Below, piece by piece: positions 1 to 11,699 of a stretch of DNA of 64,000 nucleotides. Source of the DNA: Panorpa germanica (Eukaryota > Arthropoda > Insecta > Mecoptera > Panorpidae); assembly GCA_963678705.1 (NCBI GenBank), contig OY783208.1:868001-932000 (forward strand), in the 5' to 3' direction. How positions within the stretch are numbered: position 1 is the stretch's first letter; every line of letters starts with the position of its first letter. The translations under genes were made by a program, and so were the position numbers. A model generated the notes under the pieces. It was given only the letters and a program-made list of their open reading frames with translations, was not told where the DNA came from and searched no databases.

Positions 1-225
1 TCCAATCATTAAGCCAATAATGCCAGCACATCTCGTTGTAGATATCTTTCTTAAAATAACGAGTCCAATGTTTATGCAGGTGTGGTTACTTCATGGAGTG
101 GCAAAGTATTCAATGGAGAAGCAAATTTAAGAGATGGAAACTAGCACAACGTTTTGAAGAATCATTAGATAAAGAATCTTCTAAGAAAACTTATTAGAGT
201 GCTCAATACAACAAACACATGTATC
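1..225 (+). repeat. Upstream block U, copy 1 (before S1)
   Basis: Contains AAATTTAAGAGATGGAAAC and AGCACAACG, words shared with 2925-3240, 5805-6170 and 7515-7850. Each intact copy lies a few hundred bases upstream of a family S promoter, so this is part of the tandem duplication unit. It begins before the window. Confidence 0.6.
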
Positions 226-485
226 TATAGGAAGCTCTTAGAAGATTATAGTTTTCTACGTGTTAATACTTGTTACATGGTTTTGTTCATCCACCTGGGC
301 AGCCAAAAATGACAATAATGATCTTTGTTATAAATTGTTTCTTCATTTGCATTCCTCGGCTCACTCCTTCTATTGCGAATAAATCAATCTCCTCTAACTT
401 CGTGCTCGATTTTGATTGGTTCAAAGCATCACGAGTTCTATCCGCGTGACCATGATTTATTTTTACGCACGCCCCGATTTCTGGG

Positions 486-522
486 TATAAATTTGCGCGC
501 ATATTTACTCAACATCATCAGT
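486..522 (+). promoter_or_regulatory. Core promoter of gene S1
   Basis: TATAAAT at 486-492 follows TTTCTGGG. An Initiator-like TCAGT lies at 518-522, its A 34 nt from the first T of the TATA box. The same module at the same spacing precedes all seven family members. Transcription probably starts around 517-520, leaving a 5'UTR of about 47 nt. Confidence 0.75.
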
Positions 523-566
523 TTTTCTTTAGTTATCTTCAACTTAAAATCTTTGAATAATTCACG

Positions 567-1605
567 ATGAAAACGTCCATTAAGTTGCTCCTGGCGGTTG
601 CTGCTGTCTTCTCCGCAGCTCAGGTGTGTACTAATCCTAATATATGTCAAATAGTTTTTTCATTTTTTTGGCTTCTCTGAATGACCGCATTTTGCTTTTG
701 GGACATCGAGTGATTGGACCACTGAACAAATTTTAAACGTTTTTTTCTAATAATAATAATTTATGAATTTTCAGCTCGCTAATTCCTCTTTCCCTGCTGA
801 TTACCCAACAATTCCTTCTTCTCCCCAATATGATTGCCTTCGTTCAATAGAGAAATTTTTCGTCAAGCTCGTTGACAAATTTCTCAACACTTATAACAGC
901 GTGACCAGCGGGTCTGTTTTGACTTTGAATCTCATTAATGACATTGCCAACTCGGCGAATCACTCGGGCATCAGCGTTGTGACCATCCTCCTTAACGCCA
1001 TCAACTCTGGAAACACCAACGGAGGAGTTATCGCTGCATCAGTTTACTCTGTCATAATCCAAGGCTTAAAAACACAAATCACTGAGCTGTATCAAGCTGT
1101 TACAAACATTTTGGGGTACCTTGGGACTACTGGACCTGACATCCAAGCAAACTTAATTGCCACCCTCAAGTTCCTTGGAGCACTTCTTACAAAAGTCTTG
1201 GATGTAATCAACAACGTGAGTTTTCTAAGAGTTTTCCAAATCAGCTTGAATTTCGTGGTTCTTTAAGTTTTGTGTTGCAGTTTAACATCTCCGTGGAGAA
1301 ACTAGCTTGCTGCCTCCCGAAATACCTGCCAGAAATTGACACTTCTGAGTTCACTAAGCACTTCCTTGTGTCTACCTCAATCGTTGTTCAAATTGCGGAA
1401 GAAATTTCAAGCGGATCTGTAAGTATACTAGTAACTACAAGCGAAGCAGAGAAGACAAGACATTTTACATGTTTACTTTTATGAATTTCAGGCAGTTACA
1501 CAAACTTTGGTTGACAACCTACAATTAACCACTGCTGAACTTCCAGCAGCAACTGATAACCTTATTAACCTCTTTATCAAGCTCATCAAATGCTCCAAAT
1601 ATTAA
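567..1605 (+). CDS. Small secreted protein, family S member 1 (four exons)
   Basis: Exons 567-623, 775-1215, 1281-1418 and 1492-1605 give 249 aa in one frame. Exon 1 encodes exactly a signal peptide (MKTSIKLLLAVAAVFSAAQ). The mature part is rich in Val/Ile/Ala/Thr and likely helical, with four cysteines: one near the N-terminus (YDC), a CC pair opening exon 3, and one near the C-terminus (KCSKY). All introns are phase 0 with GT..AG ends. Genes S2 and S3 share the exon lengths and motifs such as GxSVVT and QANL. I do not recognise the family; a secreted ligand-binding, surface-coating or defence protein is possible but unproven. The start is supported by the TATA/Initiator upstream and by conservation of the start in all paralogs. 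Confidence 0.85.
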
Positions 1606-1699
1606 TCTGCTAGAAGTGATGAAGATAGAGATGAATCTATGTTTATTTAAGTTTAAATTTTAATTCTTTGTAATTTTAATTGCATTTTGTAATTGTGCT

Positions 1700-1749
1700 A
1701 TCCAATACTAGATGGCAATTCCATTTTAGCTTTCAAATATATTAATAAA
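1700..1749 (+). terminator. 3'UTR element and poly(A) signal of S1
   Basis: A CTAGATGGC-type word at about 1708-1716 is followed by AATAAA at 1744-1749. The same order recurs after S2, S3, S6 and S7. Confidence 0.6.
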
Positions 1750-2140
1750 ATTTTGGTTTTCAATTATTTAATATTTTATTTTATATTATTTTATGTTGAG
1801 ACTAATTCAGCTGGTATTTTTCTTAAAATAGTAAATTTAATATTTGAACAGTTGGTAATATTTATATAAGGTGATGTTAACAATATTTATAATTAAAAAG
1901 ATCTCTCAGTGCTCGAATAACGAATCTAGTTGCTCCAAACTAAAATTAATTTATCACTCCAGTGAAATAACTTATGTTAAAATGGCGTTTAAGCCGTCCA
2001 TTTTTGTTTGGCGTATTGTTGGTTAATATTTATTTGAGTATTCAACTAGTGAGGTATTACCGCTATAAACTTTTGTTATATATAACACACAACCTATCTA
2101 GATAACTGATTTTCAAAGGGTTTTAGGTTCGATACCTAGA

Positions 2141-2775
2141 AATGGGCTTGTGTCTTATGTCTTAATTTCTATTAAAGTGTACTACATATTGATAAAGTGG
2201 GTTACTAGAACCTAAAATGTTCAATTATTTGTTAATAACTCCTTATATGTTAAGAGATATTAACAATTAAAAAAGTCATTTTGTCTCTTTAATTATTAAA
2301 GGGATTGAACGTTGTACAAACTCCAAATGCATGTGACATCACAATCCTTGTGTAAGGTTACCAACCTTACAGATCATAAATCTCTGCTATATGTATTTAT
2401 ATATCAAAATATCAAATATTATTTACAGCTATTTCAAGGAACAATCAAATTTCAATATTATGTCTGCCTTAGCAGGGTTAAATAAAATAAAAACTTATTA
2501 TTCTTTGATTTGACTTGATTATTTGACTACCAACAGCTACAGAACATTATCACAGCACTGACCTACTCAACAAATAACTGACGTTAAAATGCATTCCATG
2601 TCATACAAATATGGCCGACCATTTCTAGAGCTAAAACTACAATTCAAACTTTTAATTGTTATATCTACGTCAACATTTAGATATTTAATAAAATAGACAC
2701 GCCACTTACTATTAACATCAATTTCAATCAACAATTGAAAAATCGACCACTAAAAAATGAGGACACAAGCCCATT
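2141..2775 (+). mobile_element. Repeat A MITE, full copy
   Basis: About 635 bp with terminal inverted repeats AATGGGCTTGTGTC / GGACACAAGCCCATT. The interior is AT-rich without a transposase, so it is a non-autonomous DNA element. Sense orientation is defined here as the end reading TATGTCTTAATTTCTATAAA. Confidence 0.75.
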
Positions 2776-2924
2776 GTTGCCTATGAAACGATATTTCAAG
2801 ATGAAGGAAAGGCAAACAAGTTTCCATTTTCGCGCACATTTCCGTGAGAATCCAAGCCAAGCCAGCCAAGATGATGAAATATTGACATCAGTGAGTTGAG
2901 ATGGATTGACCTTGAACGTGCCTC

Positions 2925-3240
2925 GTGCTGGTAAACAATGCCTACGTGAGGAATTGTATGTTTTCTGTGGACCAATGAGAACGTTCCAAATGTCAAGCAA
3001 CATTACTAATACAGTGCAAAATTGATATTCTTTCAAAAATAGCGGCTCCAATGTTTAAGCAGATGTCAATGCTTTTTTGGGGGGAATATTCGCTCTACTG
3101 GCTGACAAGTAGTAAGCTCAGCGCAAATTTAAGAGATGGAAACTAGCACAACGTCCTGAACCATTACACCATGTTGGAAGTTGACAAATAATCTTTTAGA
3201 AATACTTAGTAGCTTACAAATATGTAGTTAGAAAAATCCG
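2925..3240 (+). repeat. Upstream block U, copy 2 (before S2)
   Basis: Shares GTAAACAATGCCTACGTGA-type and AAATTTAAGAGATGGAAAC words with the other U blocks. A Repeat B insertion (3403-4095) now separates it from the S2 promoter. Confidence 0.6.
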
Positions 3241-3402
3241 TTGTAAAAAGATTTTCATGGAAAGATAGTGATGCAGAGGATGGACCCGGCTAAGGCTTAT
3301 TAACAATGTTGCTCAGATCCTTTCAATAGCTTAGTGAGCGCACAATTCAATTGCAAAGGACTTTTTAGTTATTAATTACTTAATAGCAATTTTTTATATA
3401 AA

Positions 3403-4095
3403 CTAGAGTTTACCCCCGTCTTTTTGGCGTGTATGATTTGAATCCAATAAAATAATTCGTAATTACATTTCATATTTAATTCTATTTTTAAATTGAAATA
3501 ATAAACTCGCACAATAATAAAATTATTTTTCAATTTACCAAAATAAAAAATATTTTCAATTTATGCGTTATTTGACCAAATTTTTGTTCAAAACTTGGGA
3601 TTTTTTTTTTCGATTCGTAAATAAGTTAACAAGGTTAGCCTATATACAAAATTTCAACTTTCTAGCACAATTATTACTCTCGGCAAATACTGCCCCCGTG
3701 CCCCCAAATAAAATTTTGAAATTTTGAATTTTTTTTTATTAATAATATACTTAATTATTCTAGAATCTAGAATCTTAACTTTCTCCATACTTCCCTACTG
3801 GGCCCCCGGATTTCTTCAACCCCCCCTTTTTCAATTTTTGAATTTCTAATTTTTGAGAAATGTCAGCATTGAACACCTTAATACACATGCAAAATTTCAA
3901 CTTTCTATCTTTTACGAATTAAAAGTAATACAGCAAAAAAGAGCACTTTTTTTTTAGTTTTTCTAAAATTACGGGTTTCCAGGAACTTCAGCGAAAAATC
4001 CGGGGATGCCAAAAAATGTTTTTCTCTACGAAATAGGAAATTTTCAAAAACATTGATGGAGCCATTTTTGAGCTACCATACAAATTTTTACATAA
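3403..4095 (-). mobile_element. Repeat B, Helitron-like element
   Basis: In minus orientation it ends GGGGGTAAACTCTAG followed by T. It shares the long interior (GTGCCCCCAAATAAAATTTTG and more) with copies at 8452, 23690, 29040, 49885 and 61970. No coding capacity; upstream of S2. Confidence 0.6.
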
Positions 4096-4306
4096 TTTAG
4101 ATAGTACACAAACGACAACCACGACATAAGGAAAGAATCTTCGTTATCAATTGTGTCTTTATTTCCATTCCACTGCTCACTTCTTTTATTGCGAATTAGT
4201 CAATCTACTCTAACGTTACCGCCCAGCAAGCTTCGTGCTCGATTGTGATTGGTTCCAACCATCCGCGTGACCATGATTCATTTTTACGCACGCCCACATT
4301 TCTGGG

Positions 4307-4343
4307 TATAAATTGGCGCGCATGTTTACTCTACATCCTCAGT
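4307..4343 (+). promoter_or_regulatory. Core promoter of gene S2
   Basis: TATAAAT at 4307-4313, preceded by CATTTCTGGG; Initiator-like TCAGT at 4339-4343 with its A at 4341, 34 nt from the TATA start. Same module as the other six paralogs. Confidence 0.75.
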
Positions 4344-4376
4344 TTTCTTCAAGTTAAGATCCTTAAACAATTCATC

Positions 4377-5336
4377 ATGAAGATATCCACTAAGTTACTC
4401 CTGGGTGTAGTTGCTGTTTTTTCCGTAGCACAGGTCCGTACTCTCTTAAGTGGTGAGGCCTTTCCAGGGCTCAAAACATTTAACAATCTTAAATTCTTTA
4501 TTTCTAATTTCAGCTGGCTCATTCTATTGACTACCCCGACATTCCTGGCTCTTCCCAATTTATTTGTGTTGAGAGAGTGAAGAATGTCTTCATCAATTTC
4601 GTGGATCAATTTCTTTACACGTATAACTCCGTGTCAAGCGTAGCCAGCAGTACTCTTGGAAACATCATTGAAGACGTTGGTAACTCGATGACCAACACGG
4701 GTGTCAGTGTTGTGACCATCTTCCGTGACGCCATCAGCTCTGGGAACCCCAATGGAGGCGTTAATGCAGCTGCCGTTGTTACCATCATAATTCAAGCGTT
4801 CCAATCACAACTCGCAGAGCTTTATGACGCTGTTACCAACGTTGCGGGTTACCTAGGGTCCAGTGGTGCTACCATTCAAGCTAACTTAGTTGCTACCATC
4901 ACGAACCTTTATAACCACCTCACGAACCTCTTGATTTTAATCAGCAGCGTGAGTTTTCTTACACTTTTCCAAACAATGTTGGTTTCGTAATGGTTTCTAT
5001 CAAGTTTCACGTTGCAGGTTAATATCTCCGTGGAGAAACTAGTTTGCTGCTTTGAGAAGATCTGGAGAATTATTCAGACAACTCCGTTTATTGAAAACTT
5101 CCTCAAAGCTGTCACCAACGTTGTTAGCATCGCAGAAGACATTGCAAGTGGAAATGTAAGTACTACTAACTGCAAACGAAGGAAAAATGAACATTTCAAA
5201 TGTTTTCTTTAATGAATTACAGCCAGTTTCATCAACTTCGATCAGCCAACTTGATGCAGCTGCAACTGCACTTCCTGGGGCAACTATTGATCTTTATAAC
5301 CTGTTGGTTGATTATATCTATTGCTCCCAAGTTTAA
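4377..5336 (+). CDS. Small secreted protein, family S member 2 (four exons)
   Basis: Exons 4377-4433, 4514-4948, 5018-5155 and 5223-5336 encode 247 aa. Exon 1 is a 19-residue signal peptide (MKISTKLLLGVVAVFSVAQ). The architecture matches S1: long exon 2 with GVSVVT and GYLGSSGATIQANL, exon 3 of 138 nt opening with a CC pair, exon 4 of 114 nt ending with a Cys close to the stop. The first donor is GTCCGT, unusual but in the same place as the GTGTGT donor of S1 and S3. All introns are phase 0. Function not recognised. The gene sits 2.8 kb downstream of S1 in the same direction, as expected from tandem duplication. Confidence 0.85.
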
Positions 5337-5454
5337 TGAACTGGCGTTCCACTTCTAGAAGTTGTCAAAGTTATTTTGGAGGGAATTTCTCTTGTTAAGA
5401 AATGTTTATTCAAGTTTAAATCATTGTAATGACAATTTAGTTTTGTAGTTGTGC

Positions 5455-5505
5455 TAGCCAATATTAGATGGCCATGACATTCTAGTTTTCAAATACATTA
5501 ATAAA
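5455..5505 (+). terminator. 3'UTR element and poly(A) signal of S2
   Basis: TTAGATGGCCATGACAT at about 5464-5480, then AATAAA at 5500-5505, matching the S1 and S7 3' ends. Confidence 0.6.
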
Positions 5506-5804
5506 ATTTTGCTTTTCAATTACGAGATATTTTATTTTTATTATTTTATGTTCAAACTATTGGTAGGACAGATGTTTTTATTACATTTGTCTTAAAATGG
5601 CAAATACGATATTTGAACAGTTGCTAATATTTCTTGATGATAATATTAATAATATGTTTAATCAAAAAGTCTCGGGCCAAATACCTGGCAGTGAAATAAC
5701 TTACTTATATATTAATTAATTGCAAAATAATAATAATTTAATTGAAATGTATAGTCAAATGTCTTCACTAAAGCTTTGTTAAGCTTGAACAAAATCATTG
5801 CTGT

Positions 5805-6170
5805 TGCCACGTGCTCGTAAAGAATGCCTACGTGACGAATTGGGTGATTTCTGTTGACCAATTAGCGTTAAAACAACTTTGCGAGCACATCGCAATGTTT
5901 TATATTCTTCCAAAAATAGCAGGTCCAATGTTTAAACAGATGTCGTTGTTTTTTGAAAGGGGGGGGGACAAAGTAGTCGTTGAATTGGCTGCTAAGAAAA
6001 AGACTCCGCGCAAATTTAAGAGATGGAAACTAGCACAACGTCCTGAGACACTAAACCGTATTAAAAGTTGATAAAAAATCTTTTAAGAAAATTTACTAGC
6101 TTACAAACTGTTAGCTTACAAGATTTTCTTAGAAAGATAGAAGCCTCCTTTGCCAAACTGAAGGAATTGT
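5805..6170 (+). repeat. Upstream block U, copy 3 (orphan, no gene)
   Basis: Well-preserved U block (CACGTGCTCG start, AAATTTAAGAGATGGAAAC at about 6010-6028). It is followed by a Repeat A insertion and then by a short remnant of the promoter-distal region to about 6905, but by no family S exon. It marks a lost gene unit. Its small open frames are not conserved in the other copies. Confidence 0.55.
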
Positions 6171-6236
6171 CGCATGTTAAGGTGGTATACCTGGCTCAAT
6201 ATTTTACATTGGCAGCCATAAATGACAACTACGAAA

Positions 6237-6860
6237 CGTGTTTGTGTCCTATGTCTTAATTTCTATAAAAGTGTACTACATATTGATAAAGTGGGTTACT
6301 AGAACCTCAAATGTTCAATTATTTTTAATAACTACTTATATGTTAAGAGATATTAACAATTAAAAAACTCATTTTGTCTCTTTAATTATTAAAGGGATTA
6401 AACGTAGTACACATTCCAAATGCATGTGACATCACAACCGCTGCCAACCTTACAGCTCATAAATCTCTGCTATATGTATTTATATATCAAAATATCAAAT
6501 ATTATTTACAGCTATTTCAAGGAACAATAAAGTTTCAATATTATGTCTGCCGTAACAGGGTTAAATTAAATAAAAACTTATTATTCCTTGACATAACTTG
6601 ATTATTTGACTACCAACAGCTACAAAACTTTACCACAGCACTGATCTACTCAACAAATAACTGACGTTAAAATGCATTTCACGTCATACAAATATGTCCG
6701 ACATTTCTAGCGCTAAAACTACAATTCAAACTTTTAATTGCTATATCTCCGTCAACATTTAGATATTTAATAAAATAGACACGCCAATACACATTTATTA
6801 ACATCAATTTCAATCAACAATTGAAAAATCGACCACTAAAAAATGAGGACACAAGCCCAT
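6237..6860 (+). mobile_element. Repeat A MITE, full copy with candidate target duplication
   Basis: The left TIR is degenerate (GTGTTTGTGTCC), the right is GGACACAAGCCCAT. TACGAAA lies immediately outside both ends (6230-6236 and 6861-6867). Comparison with the region upstream of S2 suggests it was present once before insertion, so the duplication is 7-8 bp, as in hAT-type elements. Confidence 0.7.
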
Positions 6861-6869
6861 TACGAAAGA

Positions 6870-7510
6870 ATCTTTCTTATAAATTGTGTTTTCATTTGCG
6901 GCAATCCCTCAACCAATCGTTGTAGAAGAATTAGGCTAATTCGAAAGGTAGAAGCGAAAAAGTTATTACCTATCATTCTGTGTTAAAAAAACTTAAATGC
7001 GGTCAGAGTAAACAAAAAATACCAATAGACAAGTAAATCAATCAATAAAAGTATTGGAAATAAGAGAATTGCTCTGGGAAGACAAATTAGATTGCTGCCA
7101 TAGTTATTATAATATTTGTACCATAAAAGGATAGTGTGGATATCAACCAATATAATGTAAAATAATTTATGTTAATGAAAAACCATCAAGAAAAAGAAAA
7201 TTAATTAATTTAATAAAATAAATAAATTTCAATCCATTCTTTTTTTCTTATTTATGACTTCTATATTAATTTTTTTATATCATAAGGTTGATAGCTTGTA
7301 AATGGACATTGAATGGAATGGATATTGATACATAGAATACGTTTTGGTCGTATATCCGGACTACAATGCGTGACGTCATAAATTCGTTGTTAGGCCTTTT
7401 ATCTAGGTGGTGTTGGCTAAACACACATTGTCTGGAAAAAGCAAAATGGGTTGAAAAAGAAGTCTCGAAAGGGTGAGAATTCTTGAATGTTCACTTAAGA
7501 TGGTGGGACA
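6870..7510. other. AT-rich spacer, no gene seen
   Basis: After a short remnant of the family S upstream region (to about 6905) this stretch is AT-rich and has no convincing exon, RNA gene or recognised repeat. Confidence 0.5.
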
Positions 7511-7514
7511 ACTG

Positions 7515-7850
7515 TTGCCTCGTACCTCGTGCCTCTTGCCTCGTGCCGGCAAACAACACCCACGTGACGAATTGGTGTTTTACGTGGACTAATGAGAACG
7601 CTTCAACAATTAAGAGAACATTGCCAGCACATTGTAACATTGATAACCTTCCAAAAATAGCGGGTCCAATGTTTAAACAGATGTCGCTGTTTTTTGAGGG
7701 GCAAAGTAGTCGTTGAATTGGGTGCTAAGAAGAAGTCACCGCGCAAATTTAAGAGATGGAAACTAGCACAACGTCTTAAAATGACAAACCACTTTGCACG
7801 TTGATAAAGAATCTTTAAAGAAAACTTATTAGCTTACTGAATGTTACATA
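7515..7850 (+). repeat. Upstream block U, copy 4 (before S3)
   Basis: Same words as the other U blocks, ending about 290 bp before the S3 start codon. The short open frame here differs between copies and is unlikely to be coding. Confidence 0.6.
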
Positions 7851-8054
7851 CATGTGTACATGTGTAGAAGGATTTTAAATTCTGTCTTCCTTTGCATTCC
7901 ACTGCTCACTTCTTTTTTGCAAATTTGTAAATTCTGTAATGGTACCGCCCTCATAACCTTCGTGCTCTCTTCTGATTGGTTCCACGGAATTATTTGCACC
8001 ACGAGTTCTTTCCTCGTGACTATGACTCCTCTTCAACACGCCCACATTTCTGGT

Positions 8055-8091
8055 TATAAATTGGTACAAATTTTAACTCCGCATCATCAGT
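8055..8091 (+). promoter_or_regulatory. Core promoter of gene S3
   Basis: TATAAAT at 8055-8061 and Initiator TCAGT with its A at 8089, again 34 nt apart. The GGG before TATA seen in S1 and S2 is GGT here. Confidence 0.7.
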
Positions 8092-8135
8092 TCTTCTTTT
8101 GTTTTGTTCAAGTTAAGTTCTACCAAGAAATCACC

Positions 8136-11100
8136 ATGAAGATATCCATTGCGTTTCTCCTGGTAGCTGCTGCTGCCTTCACCGTAGCACAGGTGTGTAC
8201 TGTCTTAATTAATAAGGTCATTCCAGATCTCAGAAAAAGAAATCATTTGGGTAATTTTTACGAATAAAAAAAGTAACGATGAAAAATGCTTTTTGTAACT
8301 CAATTTAAAGTTTGTAGAATAATTAGTAATCGATTTTATTTTGGCTTGTTCGCCATTTTCATAACACCAAATTTTATGGGTAAATAATATGTATGTCTAT
8401 TCGTTTCTGTTCTACAATTGAGATGGCAATTCACAGAAGTTTTATAAATTTAAACTAGAGTTTACCTCCGTCCTTTTAGCGTGTATGGTTTGAATCCAAT
8501 AAAATAATTCGTAATTACATTTCATATTTAATTCTATTTTTAAATTGAAATAATAAACTCGCACAATAATAAAATAATTTTTCATTTTATCATAATAAAA
8601 AATATTTTCAATTTATGCGTTATTTGACCAACTTTTTTTCAAAATTTGATATTTTTTTTTTGATTTGTAAATAAGTTACCAAGGTTTGTCTATATACAAA
8701 ATTTCAACTTTTTAGCACAATTTTTACTCTCGGAAAATACTGCCCCCGTGCCCCCAAATAAAATTTTGAATTTTTTTTTATTAATAATATACTTAATTAT
8801 TCTAGAATCCAGAATATGAACTTCCTACAAAGTTCCATACCTGGTCCCCGAATTTCTTCAACCCCCCCTTTTTAATTTTTGAATTTCTAATTTTTGAGAA
8901 ATGTCAGCATTGAACACCGTAATACACATGCAAAATTTCAACTTTCTATCTTTTACGAATGAAAAGTACTACAGCAAAAAAGGGCTCACTTTTTTCCAGT
9001 TTTAAATTACGGGTTTCCAGGAAAGTCAGGAAAATATCCGGGGACGCCAAAAGACTTAGAATTTTTTTCTCTACGAAATAGGAAATTTTCAAATACATTG
9101 ACGGAGCCGTTTTCGCGCTGCCATACAAAATTCACTACCAAACATAAAAGATCATAAGAATATACACTTGGAACATTATAATATAGGATGATACAAATCT
9201 TAATAGCCAACACGTTTCTAGCCAGGACATTTATTTTCATTTTACTGTGGTGGATTTAATATCCAAATGGACGTTCCTTTATAGAAATAAAATGTTGCAA
9301 TGTTGGGTTTTGAATCCGCTGCTTTAGAATCAAACAATTAGGAAAACTCATCCTTAAGGAAATTGCCTAATGTTTTTATGTAAATTTAATGTCTTAATTA
9401 TGTAAATTTTCAGGTGATTGATTATCCCGATATTCCTGATTCTCAAGAGTTTCATTGCGTGAAGAGAGACAAGGCCGTTTTTGATAGAATGGTCGGAGGA
9501 TTTCTTAACACATTCAGTTCCGTGTCAAGCGGAGCCAACAATTTGCTTTTAAACATCATTGATGACGTTCCCAACACGTTGACCAACACCGGCGTCAGTG
9601 TTGTGACCGTTCTTCTTGATGCCATCAACTTAGGAACAGTCAACGGAGGCCCCTGTGCTGCATCAATTGTCACCATCCTTATCCAAGCGTTCGAGACGCT
9701 AATTGCTGAGCTACATCAAGCTGTTACAAACATTTTGGGCTACCTAGGACCAAGTGGTGCAACGATTCAAGCAAACTTAGTTACCACCATCTACCATCTT
9801 GACGCACTTCTTTTTAATCTTCTGACAACAATTAGCTATGTAAGTATTAATTATATTAATTGTGCGCCTTTCGTCTTTACAATCTACATTATTATATTTC
9901 TTAATGCATTTCATATAAATTCAAAGTTAAAACTAAACTTAAACTATTCTAGACTATTACTACTTCGAATAGTACTTTCTATTTCTTCTTTTCTTGATCC
10001 TTTCTCTTCATGTCCCCTACTCCTTCTTTATTCACACCGTTTCTTGCTTCTTCTTCCTTATTGCCTATCTTCATCTATCACCTCTTGCCTTCCTTGTCTC
10101 CTCTCGACAAACCCTCTATTATCTTTATTATTATTATCTGCCTTCTCTCTTCGTTTTCACTTCTTCACTTATGTCTATTACAGGCATAGACGCTCTATCT
10201 TTACTATTTCCTCTTGACTCTCTTACTTTACTCTTTCTTCTTGACTCTCTACCTTTACTATGTTATTAGCTATGTAAGTTTTTAAGGTTATCTAAATCAT
10301 TTTGACTTCTGTTAGAATTTACAATTTTCCACAATAAATTAATAATTACAAGTCAATGGATTGACTTAAAACCATTCTAGATTCTGATTAACTTTGAAAC
10401 TAATGACATCTCTTCTTCTTTCTCCTCGTGCCACTTACTCCCTCCTCTACTTCATCATTTTAAACTTCATATTTCTACCCTTTTCTCCTCATTCCATTCT
10501 CCTTTTCTTCTCTGTATATACGAAATCGGTATTCTTCCCTACAAACAATTTTGATCGGAATCCAATTAGATGCGAATCATATCACTCTGAATTGTAATTG
10601 GAATCCTATTAGACATTAGTGTGACATTACATGAAGCTTTGGACAGCAAGTCTCGGATTGTCTTTCTAATACTTTCCAAACGAGGTTTACCGAAGTGCAA
10701 GTCGTGCTACTACCCAGTACTACCGCATATGTTCTCCCGAACACTGAGTGACTACTGTCTAACCGCTCTCTGATACGAGATTGCTAAGATACGACAAATT
10801 GTTTGTAGGGTTCTTTCCTTGTCTCTTCTTTAGTAAGTTTTACTTTTATGCTGCAGCTTAACATCTCTGTAGACCTCCTATCTTGCTGCCTAATTAAGAT
10901 GCTGGATGCTATGCACACTTCTCAGTTTTTTGTTCAGTTTCTTCAAGCTGTCACCAGTGTTGTAAACATTGCGGAAGAAATTTCAAACGGATCTGTGAGT
11001 ACTATTAAATTCAAACTTAACTATGAACTAAAGTGTCATTCCCACTCACTGCTTTAATTTTATGTTGTATTTTGCATTTAATTTAAATTGTAACCTTACA

Positions 11101-11578
11101 AGGTCCAATGCTTTAAATTAAAAATATTAAATTAAGAAAAACTATATTATATTATAACCTCCAAAATGTGACAATCTGTCAAAACGCAGTAGGATTTATT
11201 TTTAAAAGAAGTTCAATGTCAGTTTGTCAAAAATAATGAAGTAAAAACAATTTCTATTACTAATTGTTATTAAAAACAGCAATTTTAATAATTCCACATT
11301 CAATCGAACTGTCAAAATTTATGTTACTAACGACGCATGCGCACCAACTGAATTAACTAACCTCAAATGTAGATTACAATATTAAATAAAAGCAGTAAAT
11401 TAAATATCAAAACAGTGAGTGGGAATGAGGCTTAAAGAAACATGTTTTAATTTATGAATTTCAGGGAGTTTCTTCAACTTGGGTTACTCAGCTTGGAGCA
11501 GCTGTCAGTGCTCTTCCCGTGGAGGCTGATAATCTTCTTATTTACTTCGAGAATATAATCTATTGCGCTGCATATTAA
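8136..11578 (+). CDS. Small secreted protein, family S member 3, with a LINE insert at a splice donor
   Basis: Exons 8136-8192, 9414-9839, 10857-10994 and 11465-11578 encode 244 aa, with signal peptide MKISIAFLLVAAAAFTVAQ in exon 1. Exon sizes 57/426/138/114 match S1 and S2. There is an extra Cys in exon 2 (GGPCAAS) besides the four shared ones. Intron 1 (1.2 kb) carries a Repeat B copy. Intron 2 begins inside a target-site duplication made by a LINE fragment, so two copies of the donor exist (9840 and 10275). Only the first keeps the frame: reading through meets a stop near 10217. Intron 3 carries nested MITEs. The coding frame is intact, so the gene is probably functional despite the insertions. 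Product function not recognised. Confidence 0.8.
8452..9187 (-). mobile_element. Repeat B copy in S3 intron 1
   Basis: In minus orientation it starts TCCTATATTATAATGTTCC and ends CTAG before T. No terminal inverted repeats. The open frames inside it are shadows. Confidence 0.6.
9831..10279 (-). mobile_element. Repeat C LINE 3' fragment with 15-bp target duplication
   Basis: The insert (9846-10264) is flanked by ATTAGCTATGTAAGT at 9831-9845 and 10265-10279. Its first part matches the start of the Repeat C copies at 13310 and 24372, whose minus strand encodes a LINE C-terminal zinc motif. The target duplication includes the exon 2 splice donor of S3. The rest of the insert is pyrimidine-rich and diverged. 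Confidence 0.7.
10395..10810. other. S3 intron 2, remainder
   Basis: Pyrimidine-rich then mixed sequence with no conserved exon. It is probably decayed transposon DNA. The short plus-strand open frame here is not supported by any paralog. Confidence 0.4.
11037..11427. mobile_element. MITE with TIR CATTCCCACTCACTG, carrying a nested Repeat D
   Basis: Inverted ends CATTCCCACTCACTG (11037-11051) and CAGTGAGTGGGAATG (11413-11427) in S3 intron 3. Inside lies Repeat D (about 11154-11375), with its own inverted ends of the type TAACCTCCAAAATGT / ACCTCAAATGT. A sequence like the outer end occurs at about 28995. Confidence 0.65.
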
Positions 11579-11639
11579 TATTTTAAAAAGTAATAAAACT
11601 TAACCTTGCTTTTGTAATGTCAATTGAATTTTGTAATTA

Positions 11640-11693
11640 TGCTGGGCATTTATAGATGCCAGTGACATTTTAGCTTGCAAATACATAAATAAA
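11640..11693 (+). terminator. 3'UTR element and poly(A) signal of S3
   Basis: TAGATGCCAGTGACAT at about 11653-11668 and AATAAA at 11688-11693, a diverged version of the shared 3' element. Confidence 0.55.
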
Positions 11694-11699
11694 ATGTTG

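Noticed and set aside
5811-6259. Basic open frames in the orphan U block
   Set aside because: Other copies of the block break these frames, and no splice signals or domains are seen.
9840-10217. Extension of S3 exon 2 into a leucine/serine-rich reading frame
   Set aside because: It is antisense LINE sequence after the first splice donor; paralogs splice at the equivalent point.
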